Shown: positions 25,964 through 35,642, numbered from the stretch's first letter. The stretch is 64,000 bases of DNA from Salinicoccus sediminis (GCF_000986795.1 NZ_LAYZ01000002.1:248001-312000); one strand, 5' to 3'. Notes: generated by a model from the sequence alone, not told the origin. Translations and numbers: made by a program.

Positions 25964-26790
25964 ATGATGAAAAAATTATTATTGTTTACAGCACTCGCAG
26001 GAGCGCTCTTGCCGGCTGCGGCAGTGAGGCTGAAGGAAATGCCACAGCCGATGAAAATGGAACAAGAACAGTGGAAGTGGCTGTGCCTTCGTCATCGAAA
26101 CCACTCAGCTATACGGGTGAAGACGGTGAACTGACCGGCTATGAAGTTGAAATCTTAAAAGAAGTCGACGAGAAACTGGAAGACTATGAATTCAATATAC
26201 AGGGCACGAGTGACAGTGCAGCAGAAATCGGTCTGAATACCGGGCAATATGACATGATTGCACAGGGACTGATCCTGTCTGAAGAGCGTGAAGACAGTTA
26301 TCTGATTCCATCTGAACATAACGGCTTCAGCCTTATGAAAATCTATGCGACCGGTAACATGGACGGTGAGATTGAAACACTTGATGATCTTGCAGGGAAA
26401 AAAGTGGCACCTGTGACACCGACCGGAGGGGTCTTCAACTTGTTGACAGCCTACAACGAGGGGCATCCGGATAATCAGATTGATTTCGAAACGTCCGACG
26501 GCGGCACCCCCACTTCCGACCGGCTGAAGCAAGTCGATACGGGTACATATGATGCATTCGTCAATCCTTCCAATCTCGGGCAGGATGAAATTATCGAAGA
26601 GGGTGGACTGGACATACATATAACCGAACCCGTTGAAGTGAATCTGACCTATTTCATGATTCACGACTCCGATGAAAATGCCGAGCTGAACGAACAGGTC
26701 GGGGAAGCTCTGGCGGAACTGAAAGGTGATGGGATATTGTCCGATATTTCCAATGAGTTTTACGGAGAGGGCATCTTCCAGTACGAATAA
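25964..26790 (+). pseudogene. Amino acid ABC substrate-binding lipoprotein, frameshifted in the signal peptide
   Basis: The frame starting at ATG 25964 or 25967 encodes a lipoprotein signal (MKKLLLFTALAGALL), then a missing base near 26011 shifts the reading frame. In the next frame the sequence continues as AGCGSEAEGN, a perfect lipobox, and then 239 residues of a type 3 periplasmic-binding fold with PSSSKPLSYTGEDGELTGYEV and IAQGLILSEERE. Adding one G would restore an intact lipoprotein. As it stands a GTG restart at 26071 would give a cytoplasmic, non-functional protein. Same operon as the damaged ATPase and two intact permeases; the family includes cystine and polar amino acid binders. 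Confidence 0.85.
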
Positions 26791-26823
26791 TTTACGGACG
26801 GCGCATGGATAGGAGGGTGAATA

Positions 26824-27546
26824 GTGGATCTTCAATATATGATCGGAATCCTGCCGGAATTTCTATCGGTCATCCCGGTGACACTGCTCATCGTAGTGGT
26901 CTCAGCAGTTGCCGGGTTTTTATTGAGCATATTTGTGGCAGCAGTGAGGATAAAGAAAGTGCCGGTGCTCAATTTCATGACCGACCTGTATATATCTTTT
27001 ACAAGAAGCATCCCCATTCTGCTGCAGCTGTTCCTGTTCTTTTTCGGGATTCCGGTGTTCCTCCAGATGCTTGGATTCAATGTAAGCAATATAAGTGCGG
27101 TGACGGCTGCAATCGTCTGCCTGATAATATATAACGGTGCATATATGTCGGAGGTGATCAGACCGGCATACATGGCAATAGAAAAAGGGCAGCATGAAGC
27201 GGCGGACAGCCTCGGATACAATGGACTTCAGAAGTTCACCAGGATAATCCTTCCGCAGATGACGCCCATTGCTCTGCCGGGTCTGGGTAACGCACTCATC
27301 CATCTGATCCATGACAGTTCTCTCGTGTTCGCCATCGGTGTCGTGGACATCATGGGACTTGCGACCATCATCAGTTCAGGGTCATTCGGCATGCAGCAGG
27401 TGGAGGTCTTCCTGACAGTGGCATTCATCTATTGGGGCATATCATTCGCCTCAGAGCAGCTCATCAGATATTTGGAAAAGAGGAAGAGGCGAGTGCTCAG
27501 AAGGACCGGTTATGATATGACGAGGGAGGCAGGATACAATGTTTGA
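26824..27546 (+). CDS. Amino acid ABC transporter permease
   Basis: A 240-residue permease of the polar amino acid (HisMQ) family with about five membrane segments and the conserved cytoplasmic EAA loop (HEAADSLGYNGLQKFTRIILPQ). Its GTG start follows AGGAGGGTGA. It overlaps the second permease gene by 8 bases. The pair would form the membrane channel of the transporter whose ATPase and binding protein genes upstream are broken, so it may be an orphan unless another ATPase serves it. TcyL/YtmL-type cystine import is one possibility. Confidence 0.88.
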   Translation: MDLQYMIGILPEFLSVIPVTLLIVVVSAVAGFLLSIFVAAVRIKKVPVLNFMTDLYISFTRSIPILLQLFLFFFGIPVFLQMLGFNVSNISAVTAAIVCLIIYNGAYMSEVIRPAYMAIEKGQHEAADSLGYNGLQKFTRIILPQMTPIALPGLGNALIHLIHDSSLVFAIGVVDIMGLATIISSGSFGMQQVEVFLTVAFIYWGISFASEQLIRYLEKRKRRVLRRTGYDMTREAGYNV

Positions 27547-28234
27547 TATCATGACAGTCTTCGAAAGTCTGGTTGAAATCATCAAGGTCGTACCCAAAAC
27601 ACTGCTTCTGGCATTGATCATTCTCTTACTGTCATTCATGCTCGGTGCCATACTCACTTATATCCAGAGCCTGAACATCCCTGTCATCAAACAGATCCTC
27701 GATGTGCTGCAGTCATTCCTCAGGGGAACACCGAATGTAGTACTTCTGTATCTGGTGTATTATTCGCTGCCGCTGGCCGCTTCGTATTTCCTGTCATTAT
27801 TCGGTGTGGCTTTCGACCCGGCATCCCTGAATTCCGCCGCTGTTGTCATCGTGACCTTCAGCATCTGCTATTCAGTATTCCAATCAGAGATTATCAGAGG
27901 CGCTCTGCACTCACTGGATAAAGACCAGATAGAAGCGGCACAGTCGCTCGGATACAGTACGACACAGACGTTGAGGAAAGTCATCGTGCCGCAGGTGATG
28001 ACAGAGGCATTGCCCGACACCATGAACGCATTTCTGATCATCATCAAAGCATTGTCACTTGCATTCCTGGTGACCGTGGTCGATATCTTCGCCCAGGCAA
28101 GGCTCGTCGGGGCACAGACATTCAGCTATCTGGAAGCCTTTGTCGCCGCAGCACTCGTGTTCTGGGCAATCTGTGGGCTGCTGACGTACCTGATGAACAG
28201 ACTGGAGAATAGAATGAGAAGAGGATATGTTTAG
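27539..28234 (+). CDS. Amino acid ABC transporter permease, second subunit
   Basis: A 231-residue HisMQ-family permease with five hydrophobic segments and an EAA loop (IEAAQSLGYSTTQTLRKVIVPQ). It begins inside the end of the first permease gene behind GGGAGG. It is intact, in contrast to the binding protein and ATPase. Downstream lie a hairpin and the fragment of an MFS transporter, so the end of this operon seems rearranged. Confidence 0.88.
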   Translation: MFDIMTVFESLVEIIKVVPKTLLLALIILLLSFMLGAILTYIQSLNIPVIKQILDVLQSFLRGTPNVVLLYLVYYSLPLAASYFLSLFGVAFDPASLNSAAVVIVTFSICYSVFQSEIIRGALHSLDKDQIEAAQSLGYSTTQTLRKVIVPQVMTEALPDTMNAFLIIIKALSLAFLVTVVDIFAQARLVGAQTFSYLEAFVAAALVFWAICGLLTYLMNRLENRMRRGYV

Positions 28235-28252
28235 AAACAGGATTAGAAAAGA

Positions 28253-28274
28253 GGCTGGGACAAATGTCCCAGCC
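28253..28274. repeat. GGCTGGGACA hairpin, terminator-like but without T run
   Basis: GGCTGGGACA and TGTCCCAGCC flank AA. Such stems are common ends of transcripts in staphylococci. Here the T run is absent and the MFS fragment follows at once, as if a deletion joined the two. Confidence 0.6.
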
Positions 28275-28466
28275 CCAGTTGCAGTGCAATGGCTGGCAAA
28301 CTTCACAATCACTTCCTTCTATCCATTCATGATGGAAATGAGCAGTTCAATGACATACGGCTTCTACGCATTGATGTGTGTCTTTTCCGGAGTCTTCGTC
28401 TGGAAGTTTGTCCCTGAAACAAAAGGCAAGACACTCGAAGAACTGGAAGCGGTTTGGGTGAAGTAA
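28275..28466 (+). pseudogene. C-terminal fragment of an MFS sugar transporter
   Basis: About 63 codons match the end of sugar-porter-type MFS proteins: AVQWLANFTITSFYPFM, a membrane segment and the terminal PETKGKTLEELE motif. The first ten or so membrane segments are missing. No ribosome binding site precedes it, so it is a remnant left by deletion. A terminator follows at 28485. Confidence 0.85.
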
Positions 28467-28484
28467 AAGTAGCACAATTCGATC

Positions 28485-28538
28485 AAAAAAAGAAGGATTG
28501 CCATGCCTGATGAGGGTGATGGCAGTCCTTCTTTTTTG
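28485..28538. terminator. Terminator after the MFS fragment
   Basis: AAAAAAGAAGGATTGCCAT pairs, with one mismatch, with ATGGCAGTCCTTCTTTTTT around a short loop. A and T runs on both sides make it usable in both directions, including as the end of the convergent membrane protein gene at 28592. Confidence 0.82.
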
Positions 28539-28591
28539 CTTGAATTATCTAATGGATATAAGAAGGTGTTTGTAACACAGTAACTTTACAA

Positions 28592-29767
28592 TCAGTCTTT
28601 CTGCTTATCTTCTTCTCTCTTCTGTCTCATCTCATTCTGCCTCTGTCGCTGGCGGTAGCCATACATGCTGTCGAGAACAACACTTTCATTCTCGAACACG
28701 GAACCGAGTGCACCGATGATTGTGGCGATGCTGGTGGCGGTCCATGCGATGTAGAAGTACTTAGCCGGGCCGGTATCAGTCTGAAGTTGTGATTCCAACT
28801 GTGCACCTGGAATGAACAAGAACGTGGTCAGGGAAAAGAGTATGAATAACAGTAAATAATACATGACTACTGCGAAAAGCAGCGAGAAGAATGTCGTTGC
28901 ATTATATATTCTCCGGATGAACGATGCTTTTTCATCTTTTTTGCCTTCCCACAGATTATGGGCAATGATGATCCATCCGACGAGTGCGAGAATGGCAATG
29001 ACCATCAGAAGTATCAAACGAAAATTCGTATAATAACTGCTGAGGGTCCATAGCGTAGGGAATACCAAAGCATAAGCACCAGTGGTGAAAGCTATGACAA
29101 GAACTTTTATGAACGCCGGGAACATTTCCCAGGGGCGGTTTGCGTTCACCATGCCGGAGACGAGACGGATTGTGCCCCTTGTACGCGACCCGGCTATGAA
29201 CCGGACATTGATGCTTTCATCCTCCTGTGTTGTTTCACGTTTCAGCGGAAATATAGATTCAAAAAACCGTTTGCCCATCAGGCGGTCTGATCTTTGTCCC
29301 CGCACTTCATCATATTGACCTTCATCTTTACTCTGTATTCTTGATTCAGCGTCTCTGCGGTCAGAAGAAGAACTGCCGTGATATATTTCATTCATAAGCT
29401 GAAGGATGCCTTCCCGTATTCTCTTGTACAAGGGAGTCATTCCGAGCCCGGGGAGACTGATTATTCCAACATTGTCATCATTCAAAACTTCAGCAATGAC
29501 AGTTTTTTTACCACTGAAGAGAGGGAGATCAGTAAGTGCGATTGAATAGTCCCAGTTCTTATCTTCTTTTGTGCTACGAGCTCTTTTAAGGATTTCCCTG
29601 GAATCATTCGTTCCCCCCGTCAGAGTATCTTCGAAGGGGATGACTTCCCATTCATAATCATCTTTAACATAATACTTGAGAAGTTCGGGAAGTTCCTCTT
29701 TCAAATCTTTGACCATCCTTTTTGCCAATCCTGGTGCCGTAATCAACCCTAAAGTCTTGGATTCCAT
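28592..29767 (-). CDS. Membrane protein of unknown function (391 aa)
   Basis: The first 200 residues are soluble and mixed alpha/beta, with no motif I can name. They are followed by four hydrophobic segments (about residues 220-350) and a C-terminal tail rich in Arg, Gln and Lys (YRQRQRQNEMRQKREEDKQKD). AAGGAGGT precedes the ATG at a good distance. Related hypothetical proteins occur in staphylococci and actinobacteria, sometimes annotated as stress- or folate-related without support. It stands alone between a terminator and an AT-rich spacer. Confidence 0.7.
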   Translation of the reverse strand: MESKTLGLITAPGLAKRMVKDLKEELPELLKYYVKDDYEWEVIPFEDTLTGGTNDSREILKRARSTKEDKNWDYSIALTDLPLFSGKKTVIAEVLNDDNVGIISLPGLGMTPLYKRIREGILQLMNEIYHGSSSSDRRDAESRIQSKDEGQYDEVRGQRSDRLMGKRFFESIFPLKRETTQEDESINVRFIAGSRTRGTIRLVSGMVNANRPWEMFPAFIKVLVIAFTTGAYALVFPTLWTLSSYYTNFRLILLMVIAILALVGWIIIAHNLWEGKKDEKASFIRRIYNATTFFSLLFAVVMYYLLLFILFSLTTFLFIPGAQLESQLQTDTGPAKYFYIAWTATSIATIIGALGSVFENESVVLDSMYGYRQRQRQNEMRQKREEDKQKD

Positions 29768-30103
29768 ATAGTACCTCCTTTTCTTGTATTTTCAACATAT
29801 CTTTTTATAACCTGTTTTTGTTGACGTTATGGATGATTTTAAATGATTTAAACATATAATTAAACCATTATGCCAAAAAATTCTTTGTATCCGCTTATAG
29901 ATATAATTAAGGACTGTAAAACTGTACCCAATCCTCAGCCCTTGACGGGTAAGGGCTGAAAAAAGCGCCGCCCCAAATTTTTTAAGTGTCAAAAGAACCA
30001 TGAAAATACTGAAGGAGTGCTCCTTATGACTACTATACGACAAGACAGCTTTATAGCGTTCCAAAATTGTATGACAAAGCACCCACCCAAAAATTTGATG
30101 AGA
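29768..30103. other. AT-rich intergenic region with a hairpin
   Basis: No convincing gene. A 9-base stem (TCAGCCCTT/AAGGGCTGA, 29935-29959) has a 7-base loop and no T run. Short open frames on both strands have no homology that I recognise. The stretch may be debris of the same deletion events that damaged the neighbouring genes. Confidence 0.4.
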
Positions 30104-30334
30104 TTATTGGCGGCAGAATTCCTTCTGAAGCGATGGTTCCCGTTTAGTGACGAAATTGAACGACACTTTAGAACGTTCTTCTCCTATACTTGCAATCAAT
30201 TCGCGCTTTAAATCTGACAGGGCAGGGACCGGTATGCTGACCATCCGGTCGTGGAACATCTTCCTTGTCTGTTCCTTCGGCATCTCAAAAACATCGCGTA
30301 ATCTGTTTTTCTTCGGTATCATACTCATCCCCAT
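30104..30334 (-). pseudogene. N-terminal fragment resembling a XylR_N/V4R sensor of sigma-54 activators
   Basis: AAGGAG precedes a cluster of in-frame ATG codons near 30334, and about 55 codons (MIPKKNRLRDVFEMP, then PALSDLKRELIASIGEERSK) look like the start of the XylR N-terminal domain, which senses aromatic compounds in sigma-54 activators. After GEERSK the expected glycine-rich continuation is lost and the frame ends without meaning. If correct, this is the stump of a second sigma-54 activator. The assignment is by eye and tentative. Confidence 0.4.
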
Positions 30335-30677
30335 GCACTCCTTAGGTTTGAAATAGCCCATGAATCATCCGAAAATTCGGAAAAATATCATATTTCATGC
30401 TAATAATTATCATAATTTGCTATTTATCATAGGTTATAAATAACGCAGCCGGATGATAGCATTTAGTTAACCTATTCAGAAGTGCTTCAGTCACAGTACC
30501 TTAAACATCATTCATTTTGGAATCGATTTCATTATAAGAGTTCAGCGCATTTTTTGCAAACAATTATCTGTAAATTCAGAATAATAATGTTGGATTACAT
30601 GATTGGCAGCACGGAAACTGAATGGATTCATATGACGTCCGGAAACCGGGCACTCAATAGTAAGGGGGGAAATTATA
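30335..30677. other. AT-rich spacer before the flavin reductase remnant
   Basis: No gene is supported here. A short inverted repeat (TCCGAA/TTCGGA, about 30367-30380) lies just upstream of the sensor-domain fragment, where an operator could be. AAGGGGGG at 30662 belongs to the following gene. Confidence 0.4.
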
Positions 30678-31155
30678 ATGGATGATCGTCAGTTCAGGAA
30701 TGCAATGGGAAATTCGCAACAGGCGTGAACGTTATCGCAGCAGAGGTGGAAGGTGAAGTGTATGGCATGACTGCCAATGCATTCATGTCGGTGTCACTGG
30801 ACCCGAAGCTTATCGTCATTTCAATCGGGGACCAGGCGAAAATGCTGGACAGGATCCGTCAGAGCGGAACGTTCTCGGTCAACGTCCTGTCCTGTGAGCA
30901 GCAGGAGGATTCCATGCGGTTTGCCGGACAGAAGGAGTTGAAGATCAATTTGAATTCGACTGCCTGGGTGAGGCGCCGGTCATAAAAGATGCACTGTGCC
31001 AGCTGTCATGCGAAGTATACAATGAGCACACGGAAGGGGATCATGTGCTGTTCATCGGCAAAGTGAACGATCTCGTACTGAAAGAGGGGGAGCCGCTCAT
31101 CTTCAACTGCGGCAAGTACAGAAGGCTCGAAGCGCTGGAAGCAGTGGCGAAATAA
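30678..31155 (+). pseudogene. Flavin reductase (HpaC-like), two frameshifts
   Basis: Joined across two indels the reading gives a complete flavin reductase domain: MDDRQFRNAMG, then VNVIAAEVEGEVYGMTANAFMS, SVNVLSCEQQEDSMRFAGQK, FDCLGEAPVIKDALCQL and LIFNCGKYRRLEAL. The first shift is near 30712, causing a TGA at 30726, and the second near 30950, causing a TAA at 30983. The family supplies reduced FMN/FAD to monooxygenases such as 4-hydroxyphenylacetate 3-hydroxylase. It has a strong ribosome binding site, so it was once a working gene. Identification as HpaC specifically is inferred from hpa remnants elsewhere in the window. Confidence 0.82.
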
Positions 31156-31196
31156 CGCCGGATATGCAGGAATTTCTCAAAGGGGAGGCGGATCAG

Positions 31197-31666
31197 ATGG
31201 AAATCATTTATGTTGATGATATGAATTTGAAGGCATGGCAGCGTAAATCCAGTAAAAATGTGATGCCACTCGGTTTTTTTGACGGGGTGCACCGGGGACA
31301 TCAGAAAGTGATCGCAGAGGCAAAGCGGCAAGCAGAAAAACGTGATGCTTCACTTGATGTGATGAGCTTTTTCCCGCATCAGAAGACCGTCATTTCAAAT
31401 GGAAAAAAGCGTGTCGACTATCTGATGCCGCTTGAGTAAAAGGCGCGTGTGCTTGAGAAGATGGGGGTCGACCGTTTCTATACCGTAAAGTTTACGAAGG
31501 TATTCGCTTCCCTGGGTCCCGGCGAATTTGTTCGGGAATATCTGGAGAAGTTGGGCACCGTTCATGCAGTGGCAGGCTTTGATTTCTCCTATGGCTTAAA
31601 GGGGCGGGGGACAGTTTTAAAGCGACTTTCGAGGGTCTCGGTGAAGTGGAAGTCATATTCTCATAA
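31197..31666 (+). pseudogene. RibF-like FAD synthetase, interrupted and truncated
   Basis: After AAAGGGGAGG the frame encodes an FMN adenylyltransferase domain (PLGFFDGVHRGHQKVI). An in-frame TAA at 31437-31439 interrupts it directly after YLMPLE. The same frame continues with KARVLEKMGVDRFYTVKF and AGFDFSYGLKGRGT, then a frameshift near 31612 and an early stop at 31664. The riboflavin kinase half is absent. It follows the flavin reductase remnant by 41 bases, so both belonged to one flavin-supply operon for an oxygenase. Confidence 0.8.
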
Positions 31667-31674
31667 TGAATGCA

Positions 31675-31706
31675 AAACTCTCCCGGAATCGATTCCGGGA
31701 GAGTTT
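31675..31706. terminator. Perfect palindromic terminator below glnA
   Basis: AAACTCTCCCGGAATC is followed by its exact reverse complement, a 32-base palindrome. It stops the leftward glnA transcript six bases after the stop codon and could also stop transcription of the RibF-like remnant. Confidence 0.78.
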
Positions 31707-31712
31707 AATGTG

Positions 31713-33047
31713 TCAGTAGTTCTTCAAATATTCATCGATTTCCCATTGGGAAATCTGCGAACTGTAGGCGTTCCACTCAACCAGTTTGTTCTTATGGAAC
31801 TGCTTGTATATGTGTTCGCCCAGTGCATCCTGGATCACTTCGTCTTCCTTCAGTGCCTTGAGCGCGGTATAGAGTGTCGTCGGCAGGTCTTCCACATTTT
31901 CGATCTCGCGTTCTTTTTGGCTCATCTTATATATATTCTGGTTGACCGGTGTATCGAGGTCAAGTTCCTGACGGATGCCGTCGAGTCCGGCCTTCAATAC
32001 CGCTGCTGTGGCGAGGTAAGGGTTGGCTGACGGGTCGAGCGACCTTACCTCAGCCCTTGTCGCCGGTCCTCTGGCAGACGGGATTCTGAGGAGCGGCGTA
32101 CGGTTCCTGCCGCTCCATGCGATATATTTTGGTGCCTCGAATCCGGACTGGAGCCTCTTGTATGAATTGACCAGTGGATTACAGACCGCCGTGAACCCTC
32201 TTGCATGATCGAGTATGCCTGCCATGAAATGCCTCATATCAGCACTCAGGCCGAATTCATCACTGTCATCAAAGAATACATTCGTACTTTGCTTGAACAG
32301 GGAGACGTTGAAGTGCATTCCGTTTCCGGCAATGCCATAGAGCGGCTTCGGCATGAACGTTGCATGCATATGGTGTTTGCGTGCAATCGTCTTTGCAACA
32401 AGCTTGAAAGTCTGTATGTTGTCGCATGCAGTCACCGCATCTGCATATTTGAAGCTGATTTCATGCTGGCTCGGGCCGGCTTCATGGTGTGACATCTCCA
32501 CCTCAAATCCGATCTCTTCAAGTGTCCTTGCAATCTCCTGCCTGCAGTCCTCACTGGTGTCGATCGGTGCAAGGTCAAAATAACCGCCTTCATCATTCAT
32601 CTCAGTTGTCGGATTCCCTTCGCTGTCCAGCTTGAAGAGGAAGAATTCCGGTTCGGGCCCCAGGTTGAAGGAAGTGTAACCCATATCCTCCATCTCCTGG
32701 ATGACCTTTTTCAAATTCGATCTCGGATCGCCTTCAAAAGGCTGGCCGTCGATATCATATACATCACAGATCAATCTTGCGGATTTTGCATTATCATCCG
32801 ACCAAGGGAAAATCCTCCAGGTGTTGAAATCAGGTTTAAGGTACATGTCAGACTCTTCCACCCGGACAAACCCTTCGATTGAGGATCCATCAAACATCAT
32901 TTCACCATCCAGTGCCTTGCCCAGCTGGGTCGTCGGTATCTCCACATTCTTGATTGTCCCCAGAATATCGGTGAACTGCAGTCTGACGTACCTCACATTC
33001 TCTGATTCAGCAATCCTTAAAATGTCATCCCTTGAATACTCATCCAT
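31713..33047 (-). CDS. glnA: Glutamine synthetase type I, copy 1
   Basis: A 444-residue enzyme of the Firmicute GSI-alpha type that makes glutamine from glutamate, ammonia and ATP. Visible signatures are [19 protein letters not shown] (feedback-sensing region with the conserved Arg), [23 protein letters not shown] (metal site), [10 protein letters not shown] and [19 protein letters not shown]. There is no adenylylation tyrosine motif, as expected for this type. A second copy lies 1.3 kb upstream at 34314 in the same orientation. No glnR gene is next to either. The upstream binding site is weak (GGGGGCG). Confidence 0.93.
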   Translation of the reverse strand: MDEYSRDDILRIAESENVRYVRLQFTDILGTIKNVEIPTTQLGKALDGEMMFDGSSIEGFVRVEESDMYLKPDFNTWRIFPWSDDNAKSARLICDVYDIDGQPFEGDPRSNLKKVIQEMEDMGYTSFNLGPEPEFFLFKLDSEGNPTTEMNDEGGYFDLAPIDTSEDCRQEIARTLEEIGFEVEMSHHEAGPSQHEISFKYADAVTACDNIQTFKLVAKTIARKHHMHATFMPKPLYGIAGNGMHFNVSLFKQSTNVFFDDSDEFGLSADMRHFMAGILDHARGFTAVCNPLVNSYKRLQSGFEAPKYIAWSGRNRTPLLRIPSARGPATRAEVRSLDPSANPYLATAAVLKAGLDGIRQELDLDTPVNQNIYKMSQKEREIENVEDLPTTLYTALKALKEDEVIQDALGEHIYKQFHKNKLVEWNAYSSQISQWEIDEYLKNY

Positions 33048-33236
33048 ATCTTTAACACGCCCCCATATTATTGAAGATATTGTACACTTAAAACTTTCGA
33101 GCGCACAAATACTTATATACCCATTAGCCTGTTTCCATCCTTATAAACATTTTACAGGAAAAATTTAAAAACTGATGAGAATAAAAGAATCCAATGCTCC
33201 GGCTTTCGTTGTTATACGTCATGACAACAGGGATAT

Positions 33237-33659
33237 TTAGAGAATATCAGGGACTTCCTTGAAATCCACCAGCTTCAGGATCTCCTCCCTCAGCTCGTCG
33301 GTATCACCTGCAGGTGAGATGTTTCCCTTGATCTTGTATATTTCACCGTTTTCGTAGGTGACACTCATTTTGAATGAATTGCCGTCATCGACGGGTGAAC
33401 TGTTATCCTTGAAGTTTTTAAAGTCATAATTTCTGAAGAGGGTTTTGATTTTCTGGGGGTGGACTTTGTATTTGTATATCACACTGGCCGGCAGTGATTC
33501 ATTGTCATCATATGGATAGCAGCGTCGTGAAAATTCGATTTTGATCAGTCCTCTGGCGGAGATACAGGTTCTGTGTATCAAGTATTGTTCTATATGACCA
33601 TAGGATGTCTCAGACACGTAGTAAAAAGATTTCACGGGGTTATCATGTATACTTTTCAA
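33237..33659 (-). CDS. Hypothetical protein (140 aa)
   Basis: A polar, soluble protein with predicted beta strands and several tyrosines (RRCYPYDDNES, VTYENGEIYKIKG). There is no signal peptide, membrane segment or motif I recognise, and I see only a poor ribosome binding site near the assigned start; shorter starts are possible. It lies between the two glnA genes and is divergent from a GNAT gene. I cannot suggest a function. Confidence 0.5.
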   Translation of the reverse strand: MKSIHDNPVKSFYYVSETSYGHIEQYLIHRTCISARGLIKIEFSRRCYPYDDNESLPASVIYKYKVHPQKIKTLFRNYDFKNFKDNSSPVDDGNSFKMSVTYENGEIYKIKGNISPAGDTDELREEILKLVDFKEVPDIL

Positions 33660-33716
33660 ATTTCATCACCTCTGTATAATAAGGTTTATAAAACTGTTTG
33701 GGAATGGGGAATCAGC

Positions 33717-34244
33717 ATGGATGTTAAAATCAGACCGGAAACACCGGATGATCACAGGGAAATTGAGGAACTGGTAAAGGCTGCTTTCACGAGCGGGGAC
33801 AGGAACGACCCTGATGAGCATCACCTTGTGAACAAACTTAGGAAGACGGATGCTTTCATCCCGGAACTGTCACTTGTGGCAGAGATGGATGGCTCAATAT
33901 TGGGGCATATAATGCTCTCAAAGATAGCGATAGAAGAGGAAGGCAGGACGACCGGCTCACTTGCGCTCGCGCCTGTCTCCGTAGCCCCTGCCTGGCAGCA
34001 TAAAGGGATCGGCGGTAAGTTGATACGTGCTTCACTGGAGAAAGCCCAGGGGTTGGGATATCAGTCGGTGGTTGTCCTCGGGCATGACAAATATTATCCG
34101 AAGTTCGGCTTCAAACCGGCCAGCGGGTGGGGGATCCGCGCGCCGTTCGATGTGCCTGATGAAGCGTTCATGGCGATTGAACTTGTTGACGATGCGCTGG
34201 ATGATGTCCGGGGGACTGTACAGTATTCGGAACCTTTTTCTTGA
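33717..34244 (+). CDS. GNAT family N-acetyltransferase
   Basis: The 175-residue protein has the GNAT fold, with the acetyl-CoA-binding segment PAWQHKGIGGKLIR (Q/R-x-x-G-x-G/A) and the GHDKYYPKFGFKPA stretch typical of the YhbS-like subgroup. I start it at ATG 33717 with GGGGAAT upstream; the longer frame from 33573 overlaps the hypothetical gene on the other strand. The acetylated substrate is unknown. It is convergent with glnA copy 2, and the pair share a terminator. Confidence 0.85.
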   Translation: MDVKIRPETPDDHREIEELVKAAFTSGDRNDPDEHHLVNKLRKTDAFIPELSLVAEMDGSILGHIMLSKIAIEEEGRTTGSLALAPVSVAPAWQHKGIGGKLIRASLEKAQGLGYQSVVVLGHDKYYPKFGFKPASGWGIRAPFDVPDEAFMAIELVDDALDDVRGTVQYSEPFS

Positions 34245-34260
34245 TGAAAGTATAAAGTAT

Positions 34261-34304
34261 AAAACAGCGGAACCTCCGAAGCTTCATGGGGATTCCGCTG
34301 TTTT
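34261..34304. terminator. Bidirectional terminator between GNAT gene and glnA copy 2
   Basis: AAAACAGCGGAA and TTCCGCTGTTTT form a 12-base stem with an AT flank on each side and a 20-base loop that can pair partly within itself. Confidence 0.82.
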
Positions 34305-34313
34305 CTCCTGTTC

Positions 34314-35642
34314 CTAGTACTGTCCCAGATATTCATCAATTTCCCATTGTGTAATCTGGGAACTGTACATGTTCCATTCGATGCTTTTATTCTCATGGAA
34401 CTGTTTGAAGATGTGGTCGCCGAGCGCTTCCCTGATGACATCGTCCGCTTTCAGTGCTTTCAATGCCGTGTATAGTGTGGATGGGAGATCTTCCACGGTT
34501 TCCTTTTGTCTGGCACTCATTTCATAGATGTTTTCGTCGATTGGATTATCGAGTTCCAGCTTGTTCTGGATACCGTTCAACCCCGCTTTCAGTATGGTAG
34601 CCGCCGCCAGGTAAGGGTTTGCCGAAGGGTCGAGGGACCTCACTTCCGCGCGTGTCGATTGTCCGCGGGAAGGCGGGATTCTCAAAAGGGGAGAACGGTT
34701 GCTGCCGCTCCAGGCGACATATTTCGGCGCCTCAAAACCGGACTGCAGCCTTTTATAGGAATTCACGAGCGGGTTGCATATCGCGGTAAATCCTCTGGCA
34801 TGGGCGAGCACACCTGCCATGAAATATCTCATGCATGGGCTGAGGCCGAATTCATCGTTTTCATCATAGAACGCGTTGTCTCCGTCTCTGAACAGTGATA
34901 CGTTATAGTGCATGCCGTTGCCGGGGATGCCGTACAGCGGCTTCGGCATGAATGTGGCATGCAGATTGTGCTTGCGTGCAATCGTCTTCGCTACAAGCTT
35001 GAATGTCTGGATATTATCAGAAGCGGTCACTGCATCGCTGTATTTGAAACTGATTTCGTGCTGGCTGGGCGCCCCTTCATGGTGGGACATTTCGACTTCA
35101 AAGCCCATGTCTTCAAGTGTCAGCGTAATGTCCCGACGGCAGTCTTCACCGAAATCAATCGGCTGCAGGTCGAAATAGCCGCCGTTGTCACTGAGTTCCG
35201 TCGTGGCATTGCCCTCCTTATCCAGTTTGAAAAGGAAAAACTCAGGCTCCGGCCCAAGATGCAGGTCATCATAGCCCATATCCTGCATCTCACCCACAAG
35301 CCTCTTAAGGTTGGAGCGCGGATCGCCGGAAAACGGTGTGCCGTCGATGTCGTATACATCGCAGATCAGCCTGCCTGCCCTGGCATCATCCGACGACCAG
35401 GGGAAAATCAGCCAGGTATCAAGGTCGGGCTTGAGATACATATCCGATTCTTCCACACGCGCAAACCCTTCGATGGAGGAGCCGTCAAACATCATCTCGC
35501 CATCCAGCGCCTTGCCGAGCTGTTTGAATGGAATTTCCACATTCTTTATAGTGCCCAGTATATCTGTAAACTGAAGTCTTATATATCTGACATTCTCATC
35601 TTCTGCAATCCGTAAAATATCCTCTTTCGAATATTCACCCAT
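34314..35642 (-). CDS. glnA: Glutamine synthetase type I, copy 2
   Basis: A 442-residue GSI-alpha enzyme collinear with copy 1 almost without gaps. It carries the same core ([71 protein letters not shown]). Scattered substitutions, such as Ala for Val before the conserved Arg in the feedback region and a changed region around residues 245-265, suggest an old duplication. The start has GGGAGTGA at a good distance, stronger than copy 1. The two copies may answer to different nitrogen conditions. Confidence 0.93.
   Translation of the reverse strand: MGEYSKEDILRIAEDENVRYIRLQFTDILGTIKNVEIPFKQLGKALDGEMMFDGSSIEGFARVEESDMYLKPDLDTWLIFPWSSDDARAGRLICDVYDIDGTPFSGDPRSNLKRLVGEMQDMGYDDLHLGPEPEFFLFKLDKEGNATTELSDNGGYFDLQPIDFGEDCRRDITLTLEDMGFEVEMSHHEGAPSQHEISFKYSDAVTASDNIQTFKLVAKTIARKHNLHATFMPKPLYGIPGNGMHYNVSLFRDGDNAFYDENDEFGLSPCMRYFMAGVLAHARGFTAICNPLVNSYKRLQSGFEAPKYVAWSGSNRSPLLRIPPSRGQSTRAEVRSLDPSANPYLAAATILKAGLNGIQNKLELDNPIDENIYEMSARQKETVEDLPSTLYTALKALKADDVIREALGDHIFKQFHENKSIEWNMYSSQITQWEIDEYLGQY

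Noticed and set aside
29792-30211. Short open frames on both strands, considered as transposase remains
   Set aside because: No conserved transposase motif, no terminal inverted repeats and no target duplication can be seen.
33048-33120. GlnR boxes in front of glnA copy 1 and copy 2
   Set aside because: No clear TGTTA-N7-TAACA pair could be found in either leader; only weak partial matches.
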